Shown here: piece after piece, positions 1 through 5,827 of the stretch
Layout of the letters: every line of letters starts with the position of its first letter
Numbering within the stretch: the stretch's first letter is position 1
NCBI GenBank assembly: GCA_036275365.1
Contig: DASUDX010000127.1
Location: forward strand, 1-10,594
Length of the DNA stretch: 10,594 bases
Direction of reading: 5' to 3'
Origin: DASUDX01 sp036275365
GTDB lineage: Bacteria > Pseudomonadota > Gammaproteobacteria > Nevskiales > Nevskiaceae
Notes under the pieces: generated by a model
Seen by the model: the letters and a program-made list of their open reading frames with translations, nothing else
Told to the model about the DNA's origin: nothing
Databases searched by the model: none
Program-made: the position numbers and the translations under genes

Positions 1-335
1 ACAACAGCCTGGCCGATGAGGCCGAGGCCGACCGCGACGAGGACACCGCCCCCGCGGTGGAAGAGCCGCCGGTGGTGGCGACGGCCGCGCCGTCCGCCCC
101 GGAGTGGCTGCCGGTGACGCGCAGCGAGGCGGTCCCGGCCGAGACCGTGGCGAGCGTCGAGCCGGTTGAACCGGTCCAGACGGCGGTGGCGCCAGAGGCG
201 GCCGAGCCCGCGGCGCCGGCGCCGGACGCCACCCAGCCGCCGGCCACGGTCACGGCAACGGTGGAGGAGACGCTGGCGCGGCTGAGCCAGGCGCCCTCGC
301 AGTTCGTCCAGGTGGAAACCCGCCGCGAGGGCTGA
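1..335 (+). CDS. rne: C-terminal tail of a large acidic, Pro/Ala/Glu-rich protein, probably ribonuclease E (5' end outside window)
   Basis: The reading frame enters the window open (first full codon at position 3) and stops with TGA at 333-335, giving about 110 residues. The tail starts with an acidic stretch (Asn-Ser-Leu-Ala-Asp-Glu-Ala-Glu and onward). It continues as low-complexity Val/Glu/Pro/Ala sequence and ends in a short, more structured segment, VEETLARLSQAPSQFVQVET, followed by Arg-Arg-Glu-Gly. No catalytic domain is visible. A long disordered C-terminal scaffold region is typical of gammaproteobacterial RNase E, and rne lies close to kdsB and lpxK in Pseudomonas; that neighbourhood plus the composition is the basis for the call. 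Other Pro/Ala-rich tails cannot be excluded. The gene converges on kdsB and ends 22 bases before a strong hairpin. Confidence 0.5.
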   Translation, partial: NSLADEAEADRDEDTAPAVEEPPVVATAAPSAPEWLPVTRSEAVPAETVASVEPVEPVQTAVAPEAAEPAAPAPDATQPPATVTATVEETLARLSQAPSQFVQVETRREG

Positions 336-357
336 AGACCCGGCGGTTCGACACGCC

Positions 358-384
358 CAGACCCCGGCCGTGCGCCGGGGTCTG
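358..384. terminator. GC-rich hairpin between the convergent rne-like gene and kdsB, probable bidirectional terminator
   Basis: A perfect 11-bp inverted repeat, CAGACCCCGGC (358-368) and GCCGGGGTCTG (374-384), encloses a 5-base loop. It sits in the 54-bp gap between two converging stop codons (TGA at 333-335 on + and TGA at 390-392 on -), the usual place for a shared terminator. No clear U-run follows the stem on either strand, so it is not a textbook intrinsic terminator. It could act as an RNase-blocking 3' end or work with Rho. Confidence 0.7.
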
Positions 385-389
385 TGCGT

Positions 390-1151
390 TCAGCGGCGCG
401 CCAGCAGGGCGGCGACCGCCTGCAGATCGTCCTCGGTATCGACCCCGCGCGGCGGCGGCTGGTCGGTGAGGCCGACGCGGATGCGAAAGCCGTGGGTGAG
501 CGCCCGCAGCTGTTCGAGCGCCTCGATCTGCTCCAGCGGCGCCGGGGGCAGCTCCGCCAGCTGGGCCAGCCGGCCGACCCGGTAGGCATAGAGCCCGATG
601 TGGCGGAAGGCGAGACCCTCCGGCAGGCGCGGCGCCTCGCGGGTGCTGCCCTCGCGGGCCCAGGGAATCGGGGCCCGCGAGAAGTACAGGGCATAGCCGC
701 GGCGGTCGAGGGTCAGCTTGACCACATTGGGGTTGAGCCAGTCCTCGCGCGAGTGCAGCGGGTGGGCCAGCGTCGCCACATCGGCGGCGGCATCCGCCGC
801 GAGCAGGCCGGCAGCCTGGCGCACCAGGGCGGTGGGCATCAGCGGCTCATCGCCCTGCAGATTGACCACGATGGCCTGCGCCTCCCAGCCGAGCCGGCGC
901 GCCACCTCGTTGGCGCGGTCGGTACCGGACTGGTGGCCGGGGTCGGTCTCGCAGACGCTGGCCCCGAACTCCCGGCAGACCCGGCTGACCTCCTCGGCAT
1001 CGGTGGCGATGGTCACGCTGCTCGCCCCGCAGCCGCGCGCGGCCTCCCACACATGCTGCACCATCGGCCGGCCATTGAGCTCGCGCAACACCTTGCGCGG
1101 CAGCCGGGTGGAGCCGAGGCGTGCCGGAATGACGATGTGGAAGGCGCTCAT
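390..1151 (-). CDS. kdsB: 3-deoxy-manno-octulosonate cytidylyltransferase (CMP-Kdo synthetase)
   Basis: KdsB activates Kdo with CTP to CMP-Kdo in the cytoplasm, the donor for the inner core sugar of lipopolysaccharide. The 253-residue length is normal for the family. The N-terminal nucleotide-binding signature IPARLGSTRLPRK lies at residues 8-20. GHQSGTDR (72-79), NLQGDEP (97-103), NPNVVK (140-145), YFSRAPIP (156-163) and HIGLYAYR (184-191) follow, with the C-terminal GVDTEDDL at 236-243. The frame is open for 40 further codons upstream, but MSAFHIVIPAR is where family members begin. Its ATG overlaps the upstream ycaR stop as ATGA (1148-1151), so translation is probably coupled. It is the last gene of the msbA-lpxK-ycaR-kdsB run and ends next to the 358-384 hairpin. 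Family assignment is firm. Confidence 0.96.
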   Translation of the reverse strand: MSAFHIVIPARLGSTRLPRKVLRELNGRPMVQHVWEAARGCGASSVTIATDAEEVSRVCREFGASVCETDPGHQSGTDRANEVARRLGWEAQAIVVNLQGDEPLMPTALVRQAAGLLAADAAADVATLAHPLHSREDWLNPNVVKLTLDRRGYALYFSRAPIPWAREGSTREAPRLPEGLAFRHIGLYAYRVGRLAQLAELPPAPLEQIEALEQLRALTHGFRIRVGLTDQPPPRGVDTEDDLQAVAALLARR

Positions 1152-1330
1152 CCCAGCTCGTCTTCGCCGAGCGGGCGGGCTTCCTCGGGCAGCATCACCG
1201 GCACGCCATCGCGGACCGGGTAGGCCAGGCGCGAGGCCCGGCACCACAGCTCCTGGCGGTCCGCCTTCCACTCCAGCGGCGCGTGGGTGAGCGGGCAGAC
1301 CAGGATGTCGAGCAGGCGCTTGTCGATCAT
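1148..1330 (-). CDS. ycaR: YcaR / Trm112-like small protein (UPF0434 family)
   Basis: A 60-residue protein with the family pattern: MIDKRLLDILVCPLTHAPLE at the start, then an ELWC segment and LAYPVRDGVPVMLPEEAR near residues 34-51. Trm112-like proteins are small zinc-ribbon-like folds. In bacteria the gene regularly sits beside kdsB and lpxK, but the molecular role there is not settled. The second cysteine of the canonical CPxC knuckle is replaced (Cys-Pro-Leu-Thr), leaving only Cys12 and Cys29, so tetrahedral metal binding looks lost; similar degeneration is known elsewhere in the family. The start at 1330 is chosen because the 38 residues encoded upstream of it do not resemble the family and because the ATG overlaps the lpxK stop as ATGA (1327-1330). 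Its own stop overlaps the kdsB start in the same way. Confidence 0.9.
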   Translation of the reverse strand: MIDKRLLDILVCPLTHAPLEWKADRQELWCRASRLAYPVRDGVPVMLPEEARPLGEDELG

Positions 1331-2322
1331 GGGAAAGAGGTCAATCGGGAGAGCAGCGATTCTCGCACGCGCTGGGTGGCGGCCGGATCGAGCTGGGCGG
1401 TGACCGGCACCGACCAGTAGCGGGCATCGACCCAGTGCCGGCACTTCACCGCGTCCTTCTCGGTCATCAGCACCGGCCGCGAGTCATGCCATTCGATCTG
1501 CGCCGGCTGGTAGGCCTGATGATCGGCGAAGGGATGCCGCACCAGATGCAGGCCCTCGCGTTCGAGCAGCTGGAAGAAGCGTTCCGGATGGCCGATGCCG
1601 GCCATGGCGTGCACGCTTTCGCCGCGGAAGTCGCGGAGGGCGCGCACCCGGCTGGGCTCGCGCAGATTGAAGGCATGGGCACCGGGCAGCTGCATGTCCA
1701 CGCAGGGCGGGCCCTGGACCCGCAGGCCACCGCCGTTGACCACCACCAGATCCACCTCGGCGAGCCGGCTGATCGGCTCGCGCAGGGGCCCGGCCGGCAG
1801 CAGGGCGCCGTTGCCGAAGCCGCGCTGGCCGTCCACCACCACGATCTCCACCTGGCGCGGCAGCCGGTAGTGCTGCAGGCCGTCATCGGCGATCAGCACA
1901 TCCACCTCGGCGTCCAGGGCTCGTGCCGCGCGCAGGCGGTCCGGGTCGACCACCACCGGCACCCCGCTGCGCCAGGCGATCAGGGCCGGCTCGTCGCCGA
2001 CCTCGGCAGGGTCGCTGTCGGCGGACACCCGCAGCGGATAGTGGGCGGCGCGCCCGCCATAGCCCCGCGAGATCACCCCGGGGCGCCAGCCCCATTCGCG
2101 CAGGCGGTCCACCAGCCAGAGCACGAAGGGCGTCTTGCCGGTGCCGCCGACGCTGAGATTGCCGACCACGATCACCGGCACCCGCAGCCGCACGCGGGCG
2201 GCCTCGGCCTGCAGGCGCCGGCGCCGCTGGGCGGCGATCAGCCCGTAGAGGGCGGCCAGGGGCCGCAGCCCGAGCGGGGCCGGACGCGGCTGGTACCAGC
2301 GCCGCGTCAGCCAGGACCTCAT
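1327..2322 (-). CDS. lpxK: Tetraacyldisaccharide 4'-kinase (lipid A 4'-kinase)
   Basis: LpxK phosphorylates the 4' position of the tetraacyl disaccharide precursor to make lipid IVA, at the inner face of the cytoplasmic membrane. The 331-residue length is typical. The Walker A-like loop GNLSVGGTGKTP is at residues 54-65, directly after a beta strand (VPVIVVGN). RGYGG follows at 86-90 and the hallmark DDGLQHYRL at 146-154. FGNGALLPAGPLREP is at 169-183, AGIGHPERFF at 241-250 and TEKDAVKC at 287-294. The basic N-terminal stretch (residues 1-45) probably supports membrane association. The ATG overlaps the msbA stop (ATGA, 2319-2322) and the stop overlaps the ycaR start, so it is embedded in a coupled operon with its pathway partners. 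The identification is firm. Confidence 0.97.
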   Translation of the reverse strand: MRSWLTRRWYQPRPAPLGLRPLAALYGLIAAQRRRRLQAEAARVRLRVPVIVVGNLSVGGTGKTPFVLWLVDRLREWGWRPGVISRGYGGRAAHYPLRVSADSDPAEVGDEPALIAWRSGVPVVVDPDRLRAARALDAEVDVLIADDGLQHYRLPRQVEIVVVDGQRGFGNGALLPAGPLREPISRLAEVDLVVVNGGGLRVQGPPCVDMQLPGAHAFNLREPSRVRALRDFRGESVHAMAGIGHPERFFQLLEREGLHLVRHPFADHQAYQPAQIEWHDSRPVLMTEKDAVKCRHWVDARYWSVPVTAQLDPAATQRVRESLLSRLTSFP

Positions 2323-4091
2323 GTGGCGGTCTCGTGGAACTGCAGGCGATGCAGGGCGGCATAGACCCCGTCGGCGGCCAGCAGCTGCTCGTGGCGGCCC
2401 TGCTCGACGATCTGCCCCTCCTGCATCACCACGATGCGGTCGGCACCGACGATGGTGGACAGCCGGTGGGCGATCACCAGCGTGGTGCGTCCGCGCACCA
2501 GATGATCCAGCGCCGCCTGGATCAGGCGCTCGGACTCGGTATCCAGGGCCGAGGTGGCCTCGTCGAGAATCAGGATCGGCGCGTTCTTGAGCAGGGCGCG
2601 GGCGATGGCCAGGCGCTGGCGCTGACCGCCGCTGAGCATCACCCCGTTCTGCCCGACCGGGGTATCGAGCTGCTGCGGCAGCTTCTCGACGAACTCCCAG
2701 GCATGGGCCGCCTGCAGCGCCTCGACCAGCCGCGCGCGCCCCGGCGGGTCGGTCAGCCCATAGCCGAGGTTCTCCGCCACGGTGGCGTTGAACAGCCGCA
2801 CCTGCTGGTCGACCAGCGCGATCTGCGCCCGCAGATCGGCCAGGCGGTAGTCGCGCAGATCATGGCCATCCAGACAGATGCGGCCGCTGTCAACATCATA
2901 GAAGCGCGGCAGCAGCTGCAGCAGGGTGGACTTGCCCGAGCCCGAGCGGCCGACGAAGGCGACGGTCTGTCCCGGCTCGATGGCGAGGCTCAGCCCGCGC
3001 AGCGCCTCGGGCAGCTCGGCGCGGTAGCGGAAGCGCACCTCCTCGAAGCGCAGCTCGCCGCGGGCGCGGGCCAGCCTGCGGCGGCCGTGATCGGTCTCCA
3101 CTGGCTCGGCCATCAGCTGGAACGCCTCGGTGGCGGCGGCGATGCCCCGTTGCAGCTTCTCGTTGATGTTGCTGAGCTGCTTGATCGGGTTCATCAGCCC
3201 GAGCATGGCGCCGACGAAAGCCACGAAGGTGCCCGGGGTGATCGCCGCCAGCATCTCCGGCTGGGTGGCGAAGTAGACGATGGCGGCCACCGCCCAGGCG
3301 GCGATGAACTGGATGGTGGCATCGCTGCCGGCCGCGGTCGCCACGATCTTCATCGACAGCCAGCGCTGCTTCTCGTTGATCAGGGCGAAGCGCTGCCGCT
3401 CCTGCGCCTGGCCGTTGTGGATCTTCACCACCCGCTGGCCGGTGATGGTCTCCTCGGCAGCCTGGGTGACATGGCCCATGTTCTCCTGGATGCGCTGCGA
3501 GACCTTGCGGAAGCGCCGGCTCACATAGCCCACCACGCCGGCGATCAGCGGCGCCACCAGCAGCGCGAACAGGGCCAGCTGCCAGTTCAGCCAGATCATC
3601 AGTCCGAGCAGGCCGAGCACCGTCAGGCCGTCCTTGACCAGGCTGCTGAAGGCATCGGTGACCGCCGCGGCGACCTGCTCCACCAGATAGGTGATGCGCG
3701 AGATCAGCTGGCCGGAGGCGGCCTGATCGTAGAAGCGCACCGGCAGGGCCAGCAGATGATCGAACAGCTGCTGGCGCAGGGTGGCCACCACCCGGCGGGC
3801 CACCCAGGCCATGCCGTAGCGGGAGGCGAACGAGGACAGACCGCGGGCGATGAACAGGCCGACGATGGCCCAGGGCATCCAGCGGATCACCTCGGGATCG
3901 CGCTCGACGAAGCTGTCGTCGAGCAGCGGCTTCATCAGGCTCATGAAGCCGACCTCGGTGGCCGCCGCTGCCATCATCCCCAGGCTGGCCGCCAGCAGCA
4001 CCAGCCAGTGCGGCAGGGCATAACCGAGCAGGCGTCGGTACACCGCCAGCGGGCGGTAGTCGGCGGGGGCATCGGCGGGGGCGGTGCTCAT
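2319..4091 (-). CDS. msbA: Lipid A export ABC transporter, ATP-binding and permease protein MsbA
   Basis: MsbA is a homodimeric half-transporter that flips core-lipid A across the inner membrane using ATP. The 590 residues divide into an N-terminal transmembrane domain and a C-terminal nucleotide-binding domain. Hydrophobic segments lie near 24-45, 72-88, 143-166, 168-190, 250-275 and 284-302, and the second domain runs from about 347 to 585. The ATPase motifs are complete: Walker A GRSGSGKST (381-389), Q-loop around Gln429-430, signature LSGGQRQR (486-493), Walker B ILILDEATSALD (506-517) and the H-loop AHRLST (541-546). Location beside lpxK and kdsB favours MsbA over other lipid exporters of the same architecture. 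The ATG at 4089-4091 is the first of the operon, with no strong Shine-Dalgarno sequence visible. A promoter for msbA and one for hinT must share the 67-bp gap 4092-4158; I see no convincing -35/-10 pair for msbA there. Confidence 0.96.
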   Translation of the reverse strand: MSTAPADAPADYRPLAVYRRLLGYALPHWLVLLAASLGMMAAAATEVGFMSLMKPLLDDSFVERDPEVIRWMPWAIVGLFIARGLSSFASRYGMAWVARRVVATLRQQLFDHLLALPVRFYDQAASGQLISRITYLVEQVAAAVTDAFSSLVKDGLTVLGLLGLMIWLNWQLALFALLVAPLIAGVVGYVSRRFRKVSQRIQENMGHVTQAAEETITGQRVVKIHNGQAQERQRFALINEKQRWLSMKIVATAAGSDATIQFIAAWAVAAIVYFATQPEMLAAITPGTFVAFVGAMLGLMNPIKQLSNINEKLQRGIAAATEAFQLMAEPVETDHGRRRLARARGELRFEEVRFRYRAELPEALRGLSLAIEPGQTVAFVGRSGSGKSTLLQLLPRFYDVDSGRICLDGHDLRDYRLADLRAQIALVDQQVRLFNATVAENLGYGLTDPPGRARLVEALQAAHAWEFVEKLPQQLDTPVGQNGVMLSGGQRQRLAIARALLKNAPILILDEATSALDTESERLIQAALDHLVRGRTTLVIAHRLSTIVGADRIVVMQEGQIVEQGRHEQLLAADGVYAALHRLQFHETAT

Positions 4092-4158
4092 CGCGGCATG
4101 GTAGCAACCGCGCTCTCCCAGCCGCTTACACTGGCCCGGTCATCAGCGGAGCGGCCCT

Positions 4159-4500
4159 GTGAGCAAGACCCTGTTCGAGAAGATCATCGCCCGCGAGATC
4201 CCCGCCCAGTTCGTACACGAGGACGAGCACTGCGTGGTGATCCGCGACATCAACCCGGCAGCGCCCCTGCACCTGCTGGTGATTCCGCGCAAGCCGATGC
4301 CGCGGCTCTGCGACGCGGTGCCGGAGGACCAGGCCCTGCTCGGCCATCTGCTGCTGGTGGCCAACCGGGTGGCGGCCGCCGAGGGCTATGGCGAGGCCTT
4401 CCGGCTCGCCATCAACAATGGCGCGGCGGCGGGCCAGAGCGTGTTCCACCTGCATCTGCATGTGATCGCCGGCCGCCCGCTGAAATGGCCGCCGGGGTAA
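4159..4500 (+). CDS. hinT: HIT-family purine nucleoside phosphoramidase (HinT)
   Basis: HinT proteins hydrolyse AMP linked through a P-N bond, such as adenosine phosphoramidates and lysyl-AMP, and act as cytoplasmic homodimers. The 113-residue length fits. The histidine triad HLHLHVI is at residues 97-103 with His97, His99 and His101 all present, preceded by the family stretch NNGAAAGQSVF (86-96) and followed by the C-terminal tail AGRPLKWPPG. The N-terminal pattern LFEKIIAREIPA is also typical. The start is GTG at 4159-4161, supported by GGAG at 4148-4151 with a 7-base spacer. A weak -10-like TACACT lies at 4127-4132 without a clear -35. The gene is divergent from msbA; its TAA stop is inside the left arm of a large hairpin (4497-4550). 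Nothing in the context ties it to LPS or flagella. Confidence 0.95.
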   Translation: MSKTLFEKIIAREIPAQFVHEDEHCVVIRDINPAAPLHLLVIPRKPMPRLCDAVPEDQALLGHLLLVANRVAAAEGYGEAFRLAINNGAAAGQSVFHLHLHVIAGRPLKWPPG

Positions 4501-4550
4501 CCCGCGGCGGCGATGGCGATGCCACAAGGGCATCGCCAGCCGCGGGTTAC
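4497..4550 (+). terminator. Large hairpin overlapping the hinT stop codon, probable hinT transcript end
   Basis: An outer 12-bp stem, GTAACCCGCGGC (4497-4508) with GCCGCGGGTTAC (4539-4550), encloses an inner 10-bp stem, TGGCGATGCC (4514-4523) with GGCATCGCCA (4529-4538), around the loop ACAAG. A 5-base bulge (4509-4513) on the left separates the stems. In total 22 bp are paired without a mismatch, and the TAA stop (4498-4500) lies in the outer stem. There is no U-run. Its position suggests a transcript end for hinT. The right half is also the left edge of the tandem repeat, so it may belong to that element. Confidence 0.6.
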
Positions 4551-4757
4551 GCCCGCGCGGTCCCCGCGCGGGCCGGGGCATATCTACGAGAGCTTGCAAT
4601 CGTCCAGTGGACGTTTGCATCCGCCTCGAACGCCCGGGCGCTTGCGACCGGGCCGGGGTGAGCCGGAGGGGTCGGGAACTGCCACGGGGGCAGTTCCCGC
4701 CGGCGAACGCCCACCGGCTTGTCCGGTGGGCCGGGGGGGCCGGCCGAGTGCGGGACC
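4521..4757. repeat. First unit of a 237-bp tandem direct repeat, built of successive hairpins
   Basis: The unit begins GCCACAAGGGCATCGCC and returns 237 bases later. By eye, 4521-4736 matches 4758-4973 with seven substitutions and no gap. Inside it are inverted repeats in a row. GCCCGCGCGG / CCGCGCGGGC (4551-4560 / 4564-4573) has a 3-base loop. TGCAATCGTCC / GGACGTTTGCA (4595-4605 / 4609-4619) has loop AGT and one mismatch. CGCCCGGGCG (4631-4640) is a palindrome. CGGGAACTGCC / GGCAGTTCCCG (4673-4683 / 4689-4699) has loop ACGGG. GCCCACCGG / CCGGTGGGC (4709-4717 / 4723-4731) has loop CTTGT. No transposase, tRNA or recognisable protein is present. The stretch is best read as non-coding repetitive DNA of unknown role. 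Confidence 0.92.
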
Positions 4758-4973
4758 GCCACAAGGGCATCGCCAGCCGCGGGTTACGCCCGCGCGGTCC
4801 CCGCGCGGGCCGGGGCACATCAACGAGAGCTTGCAAACGTCCAGTGGACGTTTGCATCCGCCTCGAACGCCCGGGCGCTTGCGACCGGGCCGGGGTGAGC
4901 GGGAGGGGTCGGGAACGGCCACGAGGGCAGTTCCCGCCGCCGAACGCCCACCGGCTTGTCCGGTGGGCCGGGG
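4758..4973. repeat. Second unit of the 237-bp tandem repeat
   Basis: This is a near-exact copy of the first unit, about 97% identical over 216 bases. Its differences change hairpins in opposite directions. TGCAAACGTCC / GGACGTTTGCA (4832-4842 / 4846-4856) is perfect here but has a mismatch in copy one. CGGGAACGGCC / GGCAGTTCCCG (4910-4920 / 4926-4936) has a mismatch here, with loop ACGAG, but is perfect in copy one. The GC hairpin (4788-4810), the palindrome CGCCCGGGCG (4868-4877) and the GCCCACCGG hairpin (4946-4968) are unchanged. The left arm of the large hairpin seen at hinT is not present in front of this copy; only its right arm (GGCATCGCCA and GCCGCGGGTTAC) was carried along. Confidence 0.92.
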
Positions 4974-5030
4974 TGAGCCGGCCTCGCGCGGGCCGGGTCA
5001 CATCAACGGGAGCCTGCAACCGTGCCGTGG
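4965..5030. repeat. Degenerate third fragment of the repeat, adjoining the flgF side
   Basis: The 17-mer GGGCCGGGGTGAGCCGG at 4965-4981 repeats 4650-4666 exactly. From 4984 to 5030 the sequence follows the region of unit two that starts at 4801 (GCGCGGGCCGGG, then CACATCAACG, then a GAGC-like and TGCAA-like segment) with about seven mismatches in 47 bases. The intervening part of the unit is missing, so this is a rearranged, older remnant. The last 37 bases before the flgF stop (5031-5067) show nothing recognisable. Confidence 0.75.
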
Positions 5031-5067
5031 CCCTTGGCTTCGGCCCCAGGCCCGGCGGCGGTGCGGG

Positions 5068-5802
5068 CTAGACCCTCAGCAGCTGCTCGCTGCTGCGGGC
5101 GTTCTCCTCGGCGGTCTTCATCAGCTTCACCTGCAGCTCGAAGCTGCGGGCGAGCTGGATCATGGTGACCATCGCCTCGGGCAGATCGACATTGCTGGAT
5201 TCGAGCACCCCACTGGTCACCACCGGCCCCTCGGCGGCGGCCAGGGTCTGACCGGGGCGCGCGCGCATCAGTCCGTCGGCCCCGCGCTGCAGCTGGCCCG
5301 GTTCGGCCTGCACGAGCTTCAGCCGGCCGCTGGCCACTGGTTGCTGGCTGCCTTCACCCAGCGGCAGGACCGAGAGGGTGCCATCGCCGCCGACGCTGAA
5401 GCGTGCATTGGGCGGCAGCGACAGTGGCCCGCCCTCGCCCATCACCGCCAGGCCACTGGCCAGCCGCAGCTGGCCCAGGCCATCCAGGCGCAGATCGCCG
5501 GCGCGGGTATAGGCGAGGCCGGACGGGCTCTGCACGGCCAGCCAGATGTTCTCGGCGAAGGCCACATCGGATTCGTTGCCGGTGCTCTGCAGGGCACCGG
5601 CGCTGGCGTCCCAGCCGGCGCCGGCGAGCTGGGTGTCGACGCGGCTGGCAAAGCCGGCGCCCTCCACCGCCACCGGCCGGGTATCGATCAGCTCGGCACG
5701 AAAGCCCGTGGTCGAGGCATTGGCGAGGTTGTGGCTGTTGACCGCCTGGGCCGCCAGCGTCTGGGCGGCACCGGTCATCGCCAGGTAGATCGCACGGTCC
5801 AT
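5068..5802 (-). CDS. flgF: Flagellar basal-body proximal rod protein FlgF
   Basis: FlgF forms part of the proximal rod of the flagellar basal body in the periplasm and is exported by the flagellar type III apparatus. The 244-residue protein begins MDRAIYLAMTGAAQTLAAQA and continues with the rod/hook signature NSHNLANASTTGFRAEL (about residues 23-39), the form typical of FlgF rather than FlgG. The C-terminal helix region shows GVLESSNVDLPEAMVTMIQL followed by ARSFELQVKLM, which packs with the N-terminal helix in these axial proteins. The ATG at 5800-5802 has GGAG (5810-5813) 7 bases upstream. The gene lies 25 bp after flgE. The normal downstream partner flgG is absent: after the TAG stop the minus strand runs into the hairpin repeats. 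Confidence 0.96.
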   Translation of the reverse strand: MDRAIYLAMTGAAQTLAAQAVNSHNLANASTTGFRAELIDTRPVAVEGAGFASRVDTQLAGAGWDASAGALQSTGNESDVAFAENIWLAVQSPSGLAYTRAGDLRLDGLGQLRLASGLAVMGEGGPLSLPPNARFSVGGDGTLSVLPLGEGSQQPVASGRLKLVQAEPGQLQRGADGLMRARPGQTLAAAEGPVVTSGVLESSNVDLPEAMVTMIQLARSFELQVKLMKTAEENARSSEQLLRV

Positions 5803-5809
5803 GCGGGCG

Positions 5810-5813
5810 CTCC
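5810..5813 (-). promoter_or_regulatory. Shine-Dalgarno site of flgF
   Basis: On the minus strand GGAG lies 7 bases before the flgF ATG, inside the 25-bp flgE-flgF gap. It supports the chosen start and separate initiation rather than coupling. Confidence 0.6.
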
Positions 5814-5827
5814 GGAGTCAGGCGCGA

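Noticed and set aside
1152..1271. 40-codon N-terminal extension of kdsB
   Set aside because: It lies over ycaR in another frame, is Pro/Arg/Gly-rich, and the KdsB family starts at the MSAFHIVIPAR Met.
4092..4158. Sigma-70 promoters for msbA and hinT
   Set aside because: Only a weak TACACT (4127-4132) is visible for hinT, with no matching -35, and nothing convincing for msbA, so no promoter feature is listed.
2334..4661. 775-codon open frame antisense to msbA
   Set aside because: It is a product of high GC on the opposite strand of a clear gene: Gln/His/Leu-rich, with no domain, and extending through hinT in another frame.
4521..4973. CRISPR array
   Set aside because: The repeat is 237 bp with only two full copies and no short repeat-spacer pattern; no cas gene is nearby.
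4126..5019. Long open frames on both strands across the repeat region, encoding Arg/Gly/Pro-rich repeated peptides
   Set aside because: The 237-bp period is a multiple of three, so any stop-free frame stays open through both units. The peptides are of low complexity, the frames run into hinT and flgF antisense, and no start with a ribosome-binding site is seen.
4497..5067. Insertion sequence or MITE at the flgF junction
   Set aside because: No terminal inverted repeats bound the whole array, no target-site duplication is evident and there is no transposase. A MITE-like origin remains possible but unsupported.
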